NCBI RefSeq assembly: GCF_001613305.1
Contig: NZ_BDCC01000053.1
Location: 124,001-188,000 of the forward strand
Source of the DNA: Nocardia vaccinii NBRC 15922
Lineage (GTDB): Bacteria; Actinomycetota; Actinomycetes; Mycobacteriales; Mycobacteriaceae
Length of the DNA: 64,000 nt
Direction: 5' to 3'
Shown: piece by piece, positions 10,201 to 17,589 of the stretch
Numbering within the stretch: position 1 is the first letter of the stretch
Layout of the letters: each line of letters starts with the position of its first letter
Notes under the pieces: model-generated
What the model was told of the DNA's origin: nothing
Database searches by the model: none
Seen by the model: the letters and a program-made list of their open reading frames with translations, nothing else
Program-made: the position numbers and the translations under genes

Positions 10201-10409
10201 CCGCGGCCCGCCGCGGATACCACCGCGGCGATGTCCAGATACGCCGCGGCCCCGCCACCGGGCAGTGCGACCGCCTCGTCGGCCAGGCGCGCGGGCAGTC
10301 CGGCGGATTCCTCGGCGGTGTGCATCACCAGCGTCGAATATCCGCACTCCCGGGCGGTCCGCACGATCCGGACCGCGACCTCGCCCCTGTTGGCCACCGC
10401 AACACGCAT
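7239..10409 (-). CDS. Single-chain acyl-CoA carboxylase (BC-BCCP-CT fusion)
   Basis: A 1056-residue biotin-dependent carboxylase in one chain. Residues 1-450 form the biotin carboxylase, with ANRGE, the ATP-grasp glycine loop AAAGGGGRGM and EVNPRLQVEHTVTE. The biotinyl domain carries EAMKM (Lys about residue 505). Residues 570-1056 form the carboxyltransferase, with GGARP-like GGGGRPGD and the DTPGF acyl-CoA loop. This is the architecture of the mycobacterial long-chain acyl-CoA carboxylases; acetyl- or propionyl-CoA are other possible substrates. The start at 10409 gives the canonical MRVAVANRGE; the in-frame extension to 10562 is rejected. It probably supplies malonyl-type extender units for lipid synthesis. 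Confidence 0.9.
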   Translation of the reverse strand: MRVAVANRGEVAVRIVRTARECGYSTLVMHTAEESAGLPARLADEAVALPGGGAAAYLDIAAVVSAAGRGGALVHPGYGFLSESADFAAACAAAGLVFVGPSPEVLRIFGDKVAARAAAEATGTAVLPATSADAGLDGIAALLAEHPGGVMLKAAAGGGGRGMRSVREPGELAEAYERCRAEALAGFGDDTVYAEALMTGARHVEVQIVADGRHAVALGDRDCSVQRRRQKLLEVAPAPNLPAALRERLHRDAAAIAESVRCRGVITVEFLVRGTQAWFLEVNPRLQVEHTVTEEVSGVDLVATGFRLALGQQLADLDLPEAAPRGFAVQARVNAEIVGASGDLLPGTGTLTQFGAPTGAGVRVDTAAYPGMRQSALFDSLLAKIITRGTSYSAALQRCSDALAETVIAGVDTNVAVLRAALDELPRDESVDTAWFERNLGRLLSRAADYAPQPEVRAAVTSVVEVVLEEDEQALRSPMGATVVSLAAPGSVLPAGAEVVVLEAMKMQHVVRADAPLRVLRQLVAPGDVVDPHAMLLSWTEADHDGEDVAAAVVDLNAERADLAEVRARHENTRDAVRSAAVAKRHKLGRRTARENIADLVDADSFVEYGALTVAAQRARRSAEDLIANTPADGLVAGVATVDAGRFGVDRARVVVMSYDYTVLAGTQGVRNHAKTDRMLHLAHEQRLPVVFFTEGGGGRPGDTDHGGISMLDVTTFRVMGELSGKVPLIGIVSGRCFAGNAALLGMCDVVIATPDANIGMGGPAMIEGGGLGVHAPEDIGPIAVQRRNGVVHLAAADEAEAVDLARRYLAYFQGAVAGWEAPDPRSARHVVPENRLRAFEIRSVIEAVADCGSVLELRRDWGVGVVTALARFEGRPFGLIANDCHHLGGAIDAPAADKLGAFLRLCQAHGLPIVSFCDTPGFMVGPEAEKDATVTRFSRLFIDAAALTVPFGTVIVRKGYGLGAQAMAAGSFRAPRFVIAWPTGEIGGMGLEGAVRLGFAKELAAIEDPAARQSAFDHLVAAAYESGRALTAATVGELDDVIDPADTRRWIATLR

Positions 10410-10520
10410 GCCCTCAGCCTCGCATCCCCGCGCCCGGCTCGCGGCCCGGGGTGATCTTCCTCGGGATGCGGCGCGGCCCCCGCCGACCACCTGGGCGCAC
10501 TGATCGCGCCTCGACACTCG

Positions 10521-10531
10521 CCCCCCCCCCC
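10521..10531. repeat. Homopolymer C11 tract
   Basis: Eleven consecutive C residues in the intergenic region between the carboxylase and the chagasin-like gene, directly beside a strong hairpin. Length variation here would be easy but affects no coding frame. Confidence 0.7.
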
Positions 10532-10535
10532 GCAA

Positions 10536-10571
10536 CCGTGCCGGGTGTTCACCCATCGACACCCGGCACGG
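10536..10571. terminator. 13-bp-stem hairpin downstream of the chagasin-like gene
   Basis: A perfect 13-bp inverted repeat, CCGTGCCGGGTGT (10536-10548) and ACACCCGGCACGG (10559-10571), with a 10-nt loop. It lies 72 bp beyond the stop of the minus-strand gene ending at 10643 and before the carboxylase. On that strand it is followed by a run of 11 G rather than T, so it is a strong structure but not a classical intrinsic terminator. Confidence 0.6.
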
Positions 10572-10642
10572 TCCGATGACATTCGGCCTGTCTCGTTGTC
10601 ATCGAATCCCATTATCACACAATGGAATTCAGCAACGGAAGA

Positions 10643-11059
10643 CTAGCCGACCGTGATGTTCTCGGTGAACGTCTGCGCGGGAGCCGATCCCGCCCGCACC
10701 GAGATCAGACGCAGGGTGGTGTGGCCGCGTCCCGCGGCGGTGAAGGTCCACACACTGGTACCCGCCGCGCCCGGAATGGGGTTGTTCGAACGGAACTGTG
10801 GCGTGCCCTCCTGGTGCAGCACGCCCTGATCGATCGGGCTCAGCTGCCAGACATAGCCCGAGGACGGATTGTCCGGCAATGCCACCGCCAACTCCTGTCC
10901 GACGGACAGGGTCCGGCTCTGCCCGTCCCCGTCGGTTCCGACGATGACCGGCTCGTCCACCGGCGAGGCGGTGGGGATGGCAACCGCCACCGCCACCGCA
11001 TTCGCACCTCCGGCCGCGAGGGCCAGACCGAGGACAACCATCCGTAAAGGTGTACGCAC
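10643..11059 (-). CDS. Secreted chagasin-type (I42) cysteine protease inhibitor
   Basis: A 138-residue exported protein of the chagasin family (MEROPS I42), which blocks papain-like cysteine proteases by inserting three loops into the active site. The first loop motif is clear (NPSSGYVW, family NPTTGY/W), the second is represented by PGAAGTSVWTF, and the third is weakly conserved as SVRAGSAP. A signal peptide spans about residues 1-28 (GLALAAGGANAVAVAVA). GTG start at 11059, preceded by AAAGGA. No cysteine protease gene is adjacent, so the target may be a host enzyme or a distant self protease. Confidence 0.8.
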   Translation of the reverse strand: MRTPLRMVVLGLALAAGGANAVAVAVAIPTASPVDEPVIVGTDGDGQSRTLSVGQELAVALPDNPSSGYVWQLSPIDQGVLHQEGTPQFRSNNPIPGAAGTSVWTFTAAGRGHTTLRLISVRAGSAPAQTFTENITVG

Positions 11060-11154
11060 CGCATTCCTTTCACACTGTCGAGGCGCCCACCTTACCGGCG
11101 ATCTCGGCCGAACCTCATTTGTGCGCGAAATGCGTTCCCCGGCAGCCGGTTCCG

Positions 11155-12657
11155 TCAGCTCGGTTGAGCCTCACGCCAGGCCCGTACCGCCGCCAGTTCA
11201 TCGGCGCGCGGATCCAACCGCACCGCCGGATCGGGGTCGTCGAAGATCCGCACCGCGCGATGACCGGCACTGAACCGTGCCCAGCCGGGATCGCCGTGCG
11301 TGGCGAAATCCACCCACGCCCGATGCACCCGATCGGCCAGCGCCTGCGGCGGATTCGGACCGGTCAAACTCGGCGCGGCGTCCAGGCGGTCGAAGACGAA
11401 CGGCACCTCGAGCACATGGCAGGCGCCCAGGCCCTCGGTGCCCGAACGCCAACCGAATTCGTACATGTACGCCGGTTCACCGGCCGCCGCAACGGCTTCG
11501 GCGATACGCACCGAATCCTCCCGGAATGCCACATCGGTGACGATCGCGTTGAATACGTCCGCGGCCGAGGCATCGGGCCGATTGTCCGCGTAGATCTGAG
11601 CCAGCGCGGTGTCCAGACCGTAACGGTGCAGCACCATCGGCAGCGTCCGGTCGGTGATGGCCGCGGCCAGCCCGGCGGGCACGGTGAAGAAGCGGAACTC
11701 CTCCGCGGTGCATCCGATCAGCAGTGGCACGGCCCGATCCGGTTGCGCGGCAAGGGCGGTGCTGGACAGATCCTCGATCAACTCGCCATCGATCACCGGG
11801 AACAGGCTCATCACGCCCAATCCGCGGCTGATCACGGTCTCCCCCCAGCGCGCCGGATCCGGATCCTGCATCAGCTCCAGCGCCATCGCGTCCTGTGCGG
11901 CCCGCAACCGATCCGGCCCCAGCTCACCGAACGCCGCCGCGCTCGGTGCGATACCGGCCTTGTCCGCCAGCACCGCGGCCACCCGCCGCGCGTCCTCGGC
12001 GCGTGCGATCCCGATCCCGTTGCCGCTCTGGATGATCGCGCGACGGAACAACCCGTCGGTCAGCGGCGAGGCGATCAGCGCGGCGATACTCATCCCGCCC
12101 GCGGATTCCCCGAAAACGGTGACATTGCCGGGATCTCCGCCGAATGCCGCGATGTTCTCCTGCACCCACCGCAGCGCGAACACCTGATCGTGCAGACCGC
12201 GATTCAGCGGTGCGTCCGGTATCGCGGCGAACCCGGAGACACCCAGGCGATAGTTGATCGATACCGTCACCACACCGTCACGCGCGAAGGATCCGCCGTC
12301 GTAGATCGCGCGCGCATTGGACCCGCGCACGAATGCGCCACCGTGGATCCACACCAGCACCGGCAGCCCGGACCCGCCCGCATCGGGAGTCCAGACGTTC
12401 ACATTCAGGTACTCGTCGCCGGGAATGCCGTCACTGCCCAGCAGCGCGTGAATGGGCGCGGGATACGGCGATTGCGCACACGTCGCGCCGTATTCGAGCG
12501 CATCTCGCACGCCGTCCCAGTCCGGCGCCCGGGCAGGCAGTTCGAATCGCGCGGGCCCGACCGGCGCCGCCGCGTAAGGAATCCCCAGAAAGGTGGCGAT
12601 CCCGTCCCGGGTGACCCCGCGAACCTTGCCGCCCGTCACGGACACGATGGTTTCCAC
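11155..12657 (-). CDS. Type B carboxylesterase
   Basis: A 500-residue carboxylesterase/lipase of the type B (COesterase) family. Visible signatures are GIPYAAAPVGPARF near the N-terminus, the oxyanion-hole region VWIHGGAFVRGS and the nucleophile motif VFGESAGGMS (Ser about residue 185). The catalytic His is probably in ACHVLEVPFVF (about 412). Usual family length is 490-520. The start was set to GTG at 12657 because GAGGAGG lies seven bases upstream; the longer in-frame ATG at 12741 has no such site. No signal peptide. It hydrolyses carboxylic esters; the physiological substrate is unknown. Confidence 0.88.
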   Translation of the reverse strand: METIVSVTGGKVRGVTRDGIATFLGIPYAAAPVGPARFELPARAPDWDGVRDALEYGATCAQSPYPAPIHALLGSDGIPGDEYLNVNVWTPDAGGSGLPVLVWIHGGAFVRGSNARAIYDGGSFARDGVVTVSINYRLGVSGFAAIPDAPLNRGLHDQVFALRWVQENIAAFGGDPGNVTVFGESAGGMSIAALIASPLTDGLFRRAIIQSGNGIGIARAEDARRVAAVLADKAGIAPSAAAFGELGPDRLRAAQDAMALELMQDPDPARWGETVISRGLGVMSLFPVIDGELIEDLSSTALAAQPDRAVPLLIGCTAEEFRFFTVPAGLAAAITDRTLPMVLHRYGLDTALAQIYADNRPDASAADVFNAIVTDVAFREDSVRIAEAVAAAGEPAYMYEFGWRSGTEGLGACHVLEVPFVFDRLDAAPSLTGPNPPQALADRVHRAWVDFATHGDPGWARFSAGHRAVRIFDDPDPAVRLDPRADELAAVRAWREAQPS

Positions 12658-12720
12658 AGCGAACCTCCTCAGTCGTCTGCATTCTGCCTCGCCGGAGTCC
12701 GATCCCGGGTTCGCTGCACG

Positions 12721-12828
12721 ATGTGCAGCGTCAACGGGCACAATGCTCGGGTGGTCCCGATTTACTACAGCTTGTTCATGCTCCTGTACGAGAGTCAGCG
12801 TCTGCTCGAGTTGCTGCTCGGTCCCTGA
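12721..12828 (+). CDS. Possible 35-aa ORF, unknown
   Basis: An ATG-started 35-residue open frame in the promoter gap upstream of the carboxylesterase, transcribed divergently from it. The second half, YYSLFMLLYESQRLLELLLG, would form an amphipathic or membrane-seeking helix. No good ribosome-binding site precedes it, though an internal GTG at 12751 is another possible start. Coding status is uncertain; it is listed because the hydrophobic composition is unusual for random GC-rich sequence. Confidence 0.22.
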   Translation: MCSVNGHNARVVPIYYSLFMLLYESQRLLELLLGP

Positions 12829-13008
12829 ATGCCACCCGGCTCGTGGCAGCGGCCCGCTGGTCTCGGGCTATGCCGAACAGGCATCCTCGACACGATCACA
12901 GGAACGTGCGAGTCTGATAGTCATCTGAGAACAGCGCAAAGCGGACACTTTCGGCCGATGCCGGGCGTTGACCCGGTAAGCAGGCCCGCGACCACGAAGG
13001 AGTTCGTC

Positions 13009-13290
13009 ATGGCCCTCATCGGAGCCCTCATCGGGTACGTGCTGACGCTGTTCATCCTCGTGCTGCTCGCGCGCATGGTGCTGGACTGGATCCAGATGCT
13101 CAGCACCTCACCCAGTGCGGAATGGCTGATGAAGGGACGGCGGATCGCCCATTCCTGCACCGAGCCGATCATCGCGCCGGTGCGGCGCGTACTGCCGCCG
13201 ATCCGGGCCGGCGGTATGTCTATCGACTTGGCGTTCACGCTGGTGTTCATCGCGGCGATCCTCCTGCGCTCGATCGCCTTCAGCCTCTGA
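13009..13290 (+). CDS. YggT-family membrane protein
   Basis: A 93-residue YggT-family protein with two predicted membrane helices (about residues 2-25 and 68-90) flanking a loop with the family's conserved EPIIAPVRRVLPPIR. AAGGAG lies seven bases before the ATG at 13009. In actinobacteria and firmicutes YggT proteins often accompany cell-division genes and have been linked to osmotic stress and division; the molecular role is not defined. It is not beside sepF or wag31 here but stands alone. Confidence 0.85.
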   Translation: MALIGALIGYVLTLFILVLLARMVLDWIQMLSTSPSAEWLMKGRRIAHSCTEPIIAPVRRVLPPIRAGGMSIDLAFTLVFIAAILLRSIAFSL

Positions 13291-13310
13291 CCGCGGTCTT
13301 GTCCGGTCAG
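13287..13310. terminator. Small hairpin after yggT
   Basis: A perfect 7-bp inverted repeat CTGACCG/CGGTCAG with a 10-nt loop overlaps the YggT stop codon and lies between it and the convergent 26-aa ORF. Plausible terminator, no T-tract. Confidence 0.4.
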
Positions 13311-13389
13311 CGGTGGTGTCGCGAGAATTCCTGCCACCCAGTCGAGTAGCCCCTGCACCCGGGACCGGCCCGGCGTTCCCCCGGCGTAT

Positions 13390-13470
13390 TCACTTCTCCG
13401 GGAACGACTTCACGAACGCGAAACCGATGGCCACCGCGCTGAGCACGGCAAGGACCGCAATACTCCACAT
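13390..13470 (-). CDS. 26-aa single-helix membrane peptide
   Basis: A tiny ORF of 26 codons on the minus strand: one hydrophobic helix (residues 3-20, SIAVLAVLSAVAIGFAFV) followed by a basic/acidic C-terminus KSFPEK. The ATG at 13470 is preceded by AAGGGA at workable spacing. Composition and size match small membrane proteins such as KdpF-like peptides, but no kdp genes are nearby, so no function is assigned. It is convergent with yggT and upstream of nothing on its own strand until 13.0 kb. Confidence 0.5.
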   Translation of the reverse strand: MWSIAVLAVLSAVAIGFAFVKSFPEK

Positions 13471-13814
13471 ATGAATCCCTTATTCGACTGTGCAACAAGC
13501 GGTTTGAAGGTACCCCGCCGCTACCCGCCCTGTCCGGGAAACCGGCCATCCCCAGCCTCGTCCGGGCGCTTTCACCGGCAGCATGTCCGGATCGCGCGAT
13601 GCAATCGTGTGAGTTTCATGTATCAATGCGCATAATTAAGTATGAACATGTTCCAAAGCGACGTTGTTGCAGAGCCCCACACTCTCCGGCAGCACCGCAC
13701 CTCGAATATGAATCCGCACCCCTTGCCGATCCACGGAACGTGCGCGGATCTATCCAAGGGGCGCGGATGTGAGACGCTCCGGTGGACCAGATTCCCGGCC
13801 CATCGGAGATGGAT
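13471..13814. other. Non-coding gap downstream of der
   Basis: 344 bp between the start of the 26-aa ORF and the stop of der, without a credible gene. It contains a locally AT-rich stretch (13606-13660) with a 10-bp palindrome GAACATGTTC at 13646-13655, which could hold the promoter of the 26-aa ORF. No strong terminator hairpin was recognised. Confidence 0.4.
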
Positions 13815-15254
13815 CTACTTCTTCTTGCGGTCCCGCTTCTCGCGGACGCGGACCGAGATCCGCACGGGCGAGCCGTCGAAACCGAATTCCTCACGAAGCC
13901 GGCGCTCCAGGAACCGGCGGTACCCGGCCTCCAGGAATCCGGTGGTGAACAGCACGAACGTCGGCGGTCGCGTGGTCGCCTGGGTGACGAACAGCACGCG
14001 CGGCAGTCGGCCGCCGCGCATCGGCGGCGGGGTGGCCGCGACGACCTCCTTGAGCCAGGTGTTCAGGCGACCGGTCGGGATGCGCTTGTCCCACGACTCC
14101 AGGGCGGTTTCCATGGCGGGAACGAGTTTCTGCACCGCGCGGCCGGTATGCGCGGAGATGTTGACCCGCTGCGCCCACGGCACCTGCACCATATCCCGGT
14201 CGATCTCACGCTCGAGCTGTTCGCGGCGATCCTCGTCGACCAGATCCCACTTGTTGTAGGCAAGCACCAGTGCCCGCCCGGCATCGGCGACCATGCTGAT
14301 CACCCGCAGATCCTGTTCGGTGATCGGCTGCGAGGCGTCGATCAGCATGACCGCGACCTCGGCGGCCTCGATCGCCGACTTCGTGCGCAGCGCGGCGTAG
14401 AACTCGGTGCCGCTGGCATTGGCCACCTTGCGGCGCAAACCCGCGGTATCGACGAAACGCCAAGGCTTACCGCCCAACTCGACCAGCGAATCGACCGGAT
14501 CCACGGTCGTGCCCGCCACATCGTGTACCACCGAACGCTCGTCACCGGCCAGCTTGTTCAGCAGACTGGACTTGCCCACGTTCGGTTTGCCGACCAGTGC
14601 GACCCGTCGTGGACCGGAACCGGGCGCGGCGACGTCCTCGCGCGGCGTCTCGGGCAACACCTCGAGCACCACGTCCAGCAGATCACCGGTCCCGCGGCCG
14701 TGCGCGGCGCTGACCATATGCGGCTCACCGAGTCCGAGCGACCACAGCGAAGCCGCCTCCGCCTCGAGTTTCTCCCCGTCGACCTTGTTCACGACCAGCA
14801 CAACGGGCGTCTTCGACCGGCGCAGCACCCGCACCGCCGCCTCGTCGGTAGCGGTCGCGCCGGTGGTCACGTCGACCACCAGCAGGATCGCATCGGCGGT
14901 CCGCATGGCCAGTTCGGCCTGACGTGCGACCGACTGCTGCAGTCCCTTGGCATCGGGCTCCCAGCCGCCGGTGTCCTGCACCAGGAATCGCCGCCCGGCC
15001 CACGACGCCTCATAGGAGACGCGGTCGCGGGTGACGCCCGGAACGTCCTCCACGACGGCCTCGCGACGCCCCAGAATGCGGTTCACCAGAGTTGATTTGC
15101 CGACGTTCGGGCGGCCGACGACGGCCACGGTCGGCATCGGCACGTACTCGTGCCCCTCGACGTCGCCCTCGAGATCGGCGATCTCCCAATCGTTTTCGTC
15201 GTTCCATACCCCGTCGGCGACATAGCCGACGGCACCGGAGTCCGGAAAGGTCAT
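13815..15254 (-). CDS. der: Ribosome biogenesis GTPase Der/EngA
   Basis: A 479-residue double-GTPase needed for 50S subunit maturation. Both P-loops are present: GRPNVGKSTLVN (about residues 47-58) and GKPNVGKSSLLN (about 222-233). The matching NKVD and NKWD specificity motifs follow, with a C-terminal KH-like domain and a Lys/Arg-rich tail (REKRDRKKK). The roughly 40-residue acidic N-terminal extension before the first G domain is as in actinobacterial Der. GGAGGAGG precedes the ATG at 15254, which overlaps the cmk stop by 4 bp (ATGA), indicating translational coupling. Last gene of the parA-scpA-scpB-rluB-cmk-der operon. Confidence 0.97.
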   Translation of the reverse strand: MTFPDSGAVGYVADGVWNDENDWEIADLEGDVEGHEYVPMPTVAVVGRPNVGKSTLVNRILGRREAVVEDVPGVTRDRVSYEASWAGRRFLVQDTGGWEPDAKGLQQSVARQAELAMRTADAILLVVDVTTGATATDEAAVRVLRRSKTPVVLVVNKVDGEKLEAEAASLWSLGLGEPHMVSAAHGRGTGDLLDVVLEVLPETPREDVAAPGSGPRRVALVGKPNVGKSSLLNKLAGDERSVVHDVAGTTVDPVDSLVELGGKPWRFVDTAGLRRKVANASGTEFYAALRTKSAIEAAEVAVMLIDASQPITEQDLRVISMVADAGRALVLAYNKWDLVDEDRREQLEREIDRDMVQVPWAQRVNISAHTGRAVQKLVPAMETALESWDKRIPTGRLNTWLKEVVAATPPPMRGGRLPRVLFVTQATTRPPTFVLFTTGFLEAGYRRFLERRLREEFGFDGSPVRISVRVREKRDRKKK

Positions 15255-15988
15255 CGCCCTCCTCCCGAGGAAAGGTGTTGCGCCACAACCTGGAACAACT
15301 CGTCGATGACCTGCTCGCGGGTCAGCTCGCTGGTGTCCACGATGATCGCGTCCGAGGCCGGGCGCAGCGGGGACACCGCGCGGGTGGAGTCCAGGGTGTC
15401 CCGGCGTTGCACATCGGCCAGTACGGCCTCGTAGTCGTCGCCGCGACCCTCGTCGATGTTCTGCTGATTGCGCCGGTACGCGCGGGCCGGGGCCGAAGCC
15501 GTCAGATAGATCTTGGCATCCGCGCCGGGCAGCACGACGGTGCCGATATCGCGACCCTCGACCACGATTCGTCCTGCACCGGCGGCGATCTCACGTTGTA
15601 GCGCGACCAGCTGCTCGCGCACCTCGCTCACCGCCGACACCGCGGAGACCGCCTTGGTGACCGCGTCGCCGCGAATCTCGCCCGACACGTCCACACCGTC
15701 GAGTTCGATGACCTCACGGCTCGGATCGGTGCCGATCCGCAGCGGCAGATCCTTCACCGCCACCGCGATCGCCGCGGGATCGGCCAGATCGACCTCGCTG
15801 CGCAGGGCGTGCAGCGTCGCGACCCGGTACATCGCGCCGGTGTCGAGATACCGAGCGCCCAGCCGGGTGGCCAGCAGCCTGGACACACTGGATTTGCCGG
15901 TCCCGGAGGGGCCGTCCATCGCGATGACCAGCGAACCCGAACCCGACATGCGTTCCGGAATCTCGATCGACATCTTCACACCGTTCAC
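15251..15988 (-). CDS. cmk: Cytidylate kinase
   Basis: A 245-residue CMP/dCMP kinase that phosphorylates CMP and dCMP with ATP. The P-loop is AMDGPSGTGKSSVS, followed by YLDTGAMYR (CMP-binding), VVEGRDIGTVV and the lid region with Arg residues (RAYRRNQQNIDEG). GTG at 15988 overlaps the rluB stop by 4 bp (GTGA) and was chosen; ATG at 15973 or 15949 would give shorter N-termini closer to some homologues. Its stop overlaps the der start. Same position as Rv1712 in M. tuberculosis. Confidence 0.95.
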   Translation of the reverse strand: MNGVKMSIEIPERMSGSGSLVIAMDGPSGTGKSSVSRLLATRLGARYLDTGAMYRVATLHALRSEVDLADPAAIAVAVKDLPLRIGTDPSREVIELDGVDVSGEIRGDAVTKAVSAVSAVSEVREQLVALQREIAAGAGRIVVEGRDIGTVVLPGADAKIYLTASAPARAYRRNQQNIDEGRGDDYEAVLADVQRRDTLDSTRAVSPLRPASDAIIVDTSELTREQVIDELFQVVAQHLSSGGGR

Positions 15989-17580
15989 AGGTCCACCGCC
16001 TCGTAGAGCTTGCCGATTTCGTCGCGTCCGAGCACCCGCAGCGTGCCGGGACGTTGGTCGCCGAGCGCGACCGGGCCGATCCGTGTACGCACCAGCGCGG
16101 TCACCGGGTGCCCGACCGCGGCCAGCAGCCGTCGCACGATGTGCTTACGACCCTCGTGCAGAACAACTTTCACCAACGATCGGCCTTCGCCGACCTCGAG
16201 CACCTGGAAGTCGTCGACCGAGGCCGGGCCGTCGTCGAGTTCGACTCCCTTGCGCAGCCGCTTGGCGACCTCGCGCTGCACCTCACCGTCCACGGTCGCC
16301 AGATACGTCTTGGACACCTCGAAGGAGGGATGCATCAAGCGGTGGGCCAGGTCGCCGTCGTTGGTGAGCAGCAGCAGACCCTCGGTGTCGGCGTCGAGCC
16401 GCCCGACGTGGAACAGCCGTTGTCCGGCCATGACCCGTTCGGCGACGATATCGCCGACGCACGGCCGGTTGAATTCGTCGGACATGGTCGATTGGAAGCC
16501 TTTGGGCTTGTTCAGCGCCAGATAGACCTGTTCGTCGCGCACCACGATCCGCACGCCGTCGACCCGGACCACGGCGGTGTCGGGATCGATGCGCAAACCC
16601 TGTTCGCGCACGATCACGCCGTCGACCTCGATGCGGCCCTGCTCGATCAGTTCCTCCGCGACCCGGCGAGAGGCGACGCCCGCCCTGGCGAGCACCTTCT
16701 GCAGCCGCTCCCCCTCACCCCACGGCAGCCGCTTCGGGCCCTGCTGCTCTTCCCCCTCGACGTTCTGGTGCCGCGCGGGTTTGGCGAAGCTGAGCACGGT
16801 CGGTTGCTTGCGCTGCGGTGTGGGCTTCGGCTTGCGGTTGGGGGTGGGCCCGCGCCCCGCGAATCCCCCGCGCTCGCCCTGCGAACCACCCCGGCCCGCG
16901 GCCGGACGGCCCTGCGCGGAGCTGCCGCGTCCGCGATCCTGGGAGTAGCCGCCGCCGGTGCGATCCGGCGTCGAGCCGCGGCCACTCCCGGAGCCACCGC
17001 GACCGGCGCCCCGATCCTGGGAATTACCGGTACGACCACCACGGTCCGGCGAATAACCACGACCGGTTCCACGCTCGTCCGAATAACCACCCCGCCCGGC
17101 GCCACGATCCGAATAGCCGCCACGGTCCTGCGAATAGCCGCCGCGACCGGCGCCACGGTCCTGCGAATAGCCGCCGCGACCGGCACCGCGATCGTCCGAA
17201 TAGCCACCCCGTCCGGTGCCGCGATCCTGCGAATAATTCCCGCGACTCCCCCGCTCCTGCGAGGAACTGCCCCGCCCGGAACGCTCTGCCGAATAGCCGC
17301 CGCGACCGGACCCACGGTCGTCCGAATAGCCGCCGCGACCGGACCCACGGTCGTCCGAATAGCCGCCGCGGCCCGCACCGCGATCCTGCGAGTAGCCGCC
17401 GCGGCCGGTGCCGCGATCCTGCGAATAGCCCCCACGGCCGGTTCCTCGTTCGGACGAGTATCCGCCGCGGTCCGAACGATCCCCCTTGGAATATCCCCCA
17501 CGGTCGGCTGCGCGTTCTGCGCGGCCGTGCCTGTTGCGATTACGATCCGGTGTGCCATCTCGGCGAGCGGGTGTGTGCAC
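15985..17580 (-). CDS. rluB: 23S rRNA pseudouridine synthase RluB with RG-rich N-terminus
   Basis: A 531-residue protein in two parts. Residues 1 to about 270 are low-complexity Arg/Gly/Ser/Asp/Tyr sequence built from 11-residue repeats of the type GGYSQDRGAGR. Residues 285-531 are a normal RsuA/RluB-family enzyme: S4 RNA-binding domain (LQKVLARAGVASRR) and catalytic domain with GRLDADTEGLLLLTNDG, where the Asp is the nucleophile, and a final KVVLHEGRKHIVRR. It modifies a uridine of helix 89 of 23S rRNA. GTG start at 17580, 9 bp after the scpB stop; starts inside the repeat tract cannot be excluded. The tail probably binds RNA or drives condensation (inference). Confidence 0.93.
   Translation of the reverse strand: MHTPARRDGTPDRNRNRHGRAERAADRGGYSKGDRSDRGGYSSERGTGRGGYSQDRGTGRGGYSQDRGAGRGGYSDDRGSGRGGYSDDRGSGRGGYSAERSGRGSSSQERGSRGNYSQDRGTGRGGYSDDRGAGRGGYSQDRGAGRGGYSQDRGGYSDRGAGRGGYSDERGTGRGYSPDRGGRTGNSQDRGAGRGGSGSGRGSTPDRTGGGYSQDRGRGSSAQGRPAAGRGGSQGERGGFAGRGPTPNRKPKPTPQRKQPTVLSFAKPARHQNVEGEEQQGPKRLPWGEGERLQKVLARAGVASRRVAEELIEQGRIEVDGVIVREQGLRIDPDTAVVRVDGVRIVVRDEQVYLALNKPKGFQSTMSDEFNRPCVGDIVAERVMAGQRLFHVGRLDADTEGLLLLTNDGDLAHRLMHPSFEVSKTYLATVDGEVQREVAKRLRKGVELDDGPASVDDFQVLEVGEGRSLVKVVLHEGRKHIVRRLLAAVGHPVTALVRTRIGPVALGDQRPGTLRVLGRDEIGKLYEAVDL
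16860..17510. repeat. 33-bp imperfect tandem repeats encoding GGYS-DRG-GR
   Basis: Degenerate 33-bp tandem units inside rluB, coding for about 13 copies of GGYS followed by (Q/D/S/A)(D/E)RG(A/S/T)GR. Unit boundaries drift and some copies are shortened (GNYS, GSSS, RGYS). Such repeats can expand or contract by slippage without frameshift because the period is a multiple of three. Confidence 0.85.
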
Positions 17581-17589
17581 TGTGTCCTG

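Noticed and set aside
10409..10562. N-terminal extension of the acyl-CoA carboxylase
   Set aside because: The canonical biotin-carboxylase start MRVAVANRGE lies at 10409; upstream codons are low-complexity Arg/Gly.
13646..13655. GAACATGTTC as a possible LexA (SOS) box
   Set aside because: Actinobacterial SOS boxes have GAAC-N4-GTTC; the spacing here is two, and no SOS gene follows.
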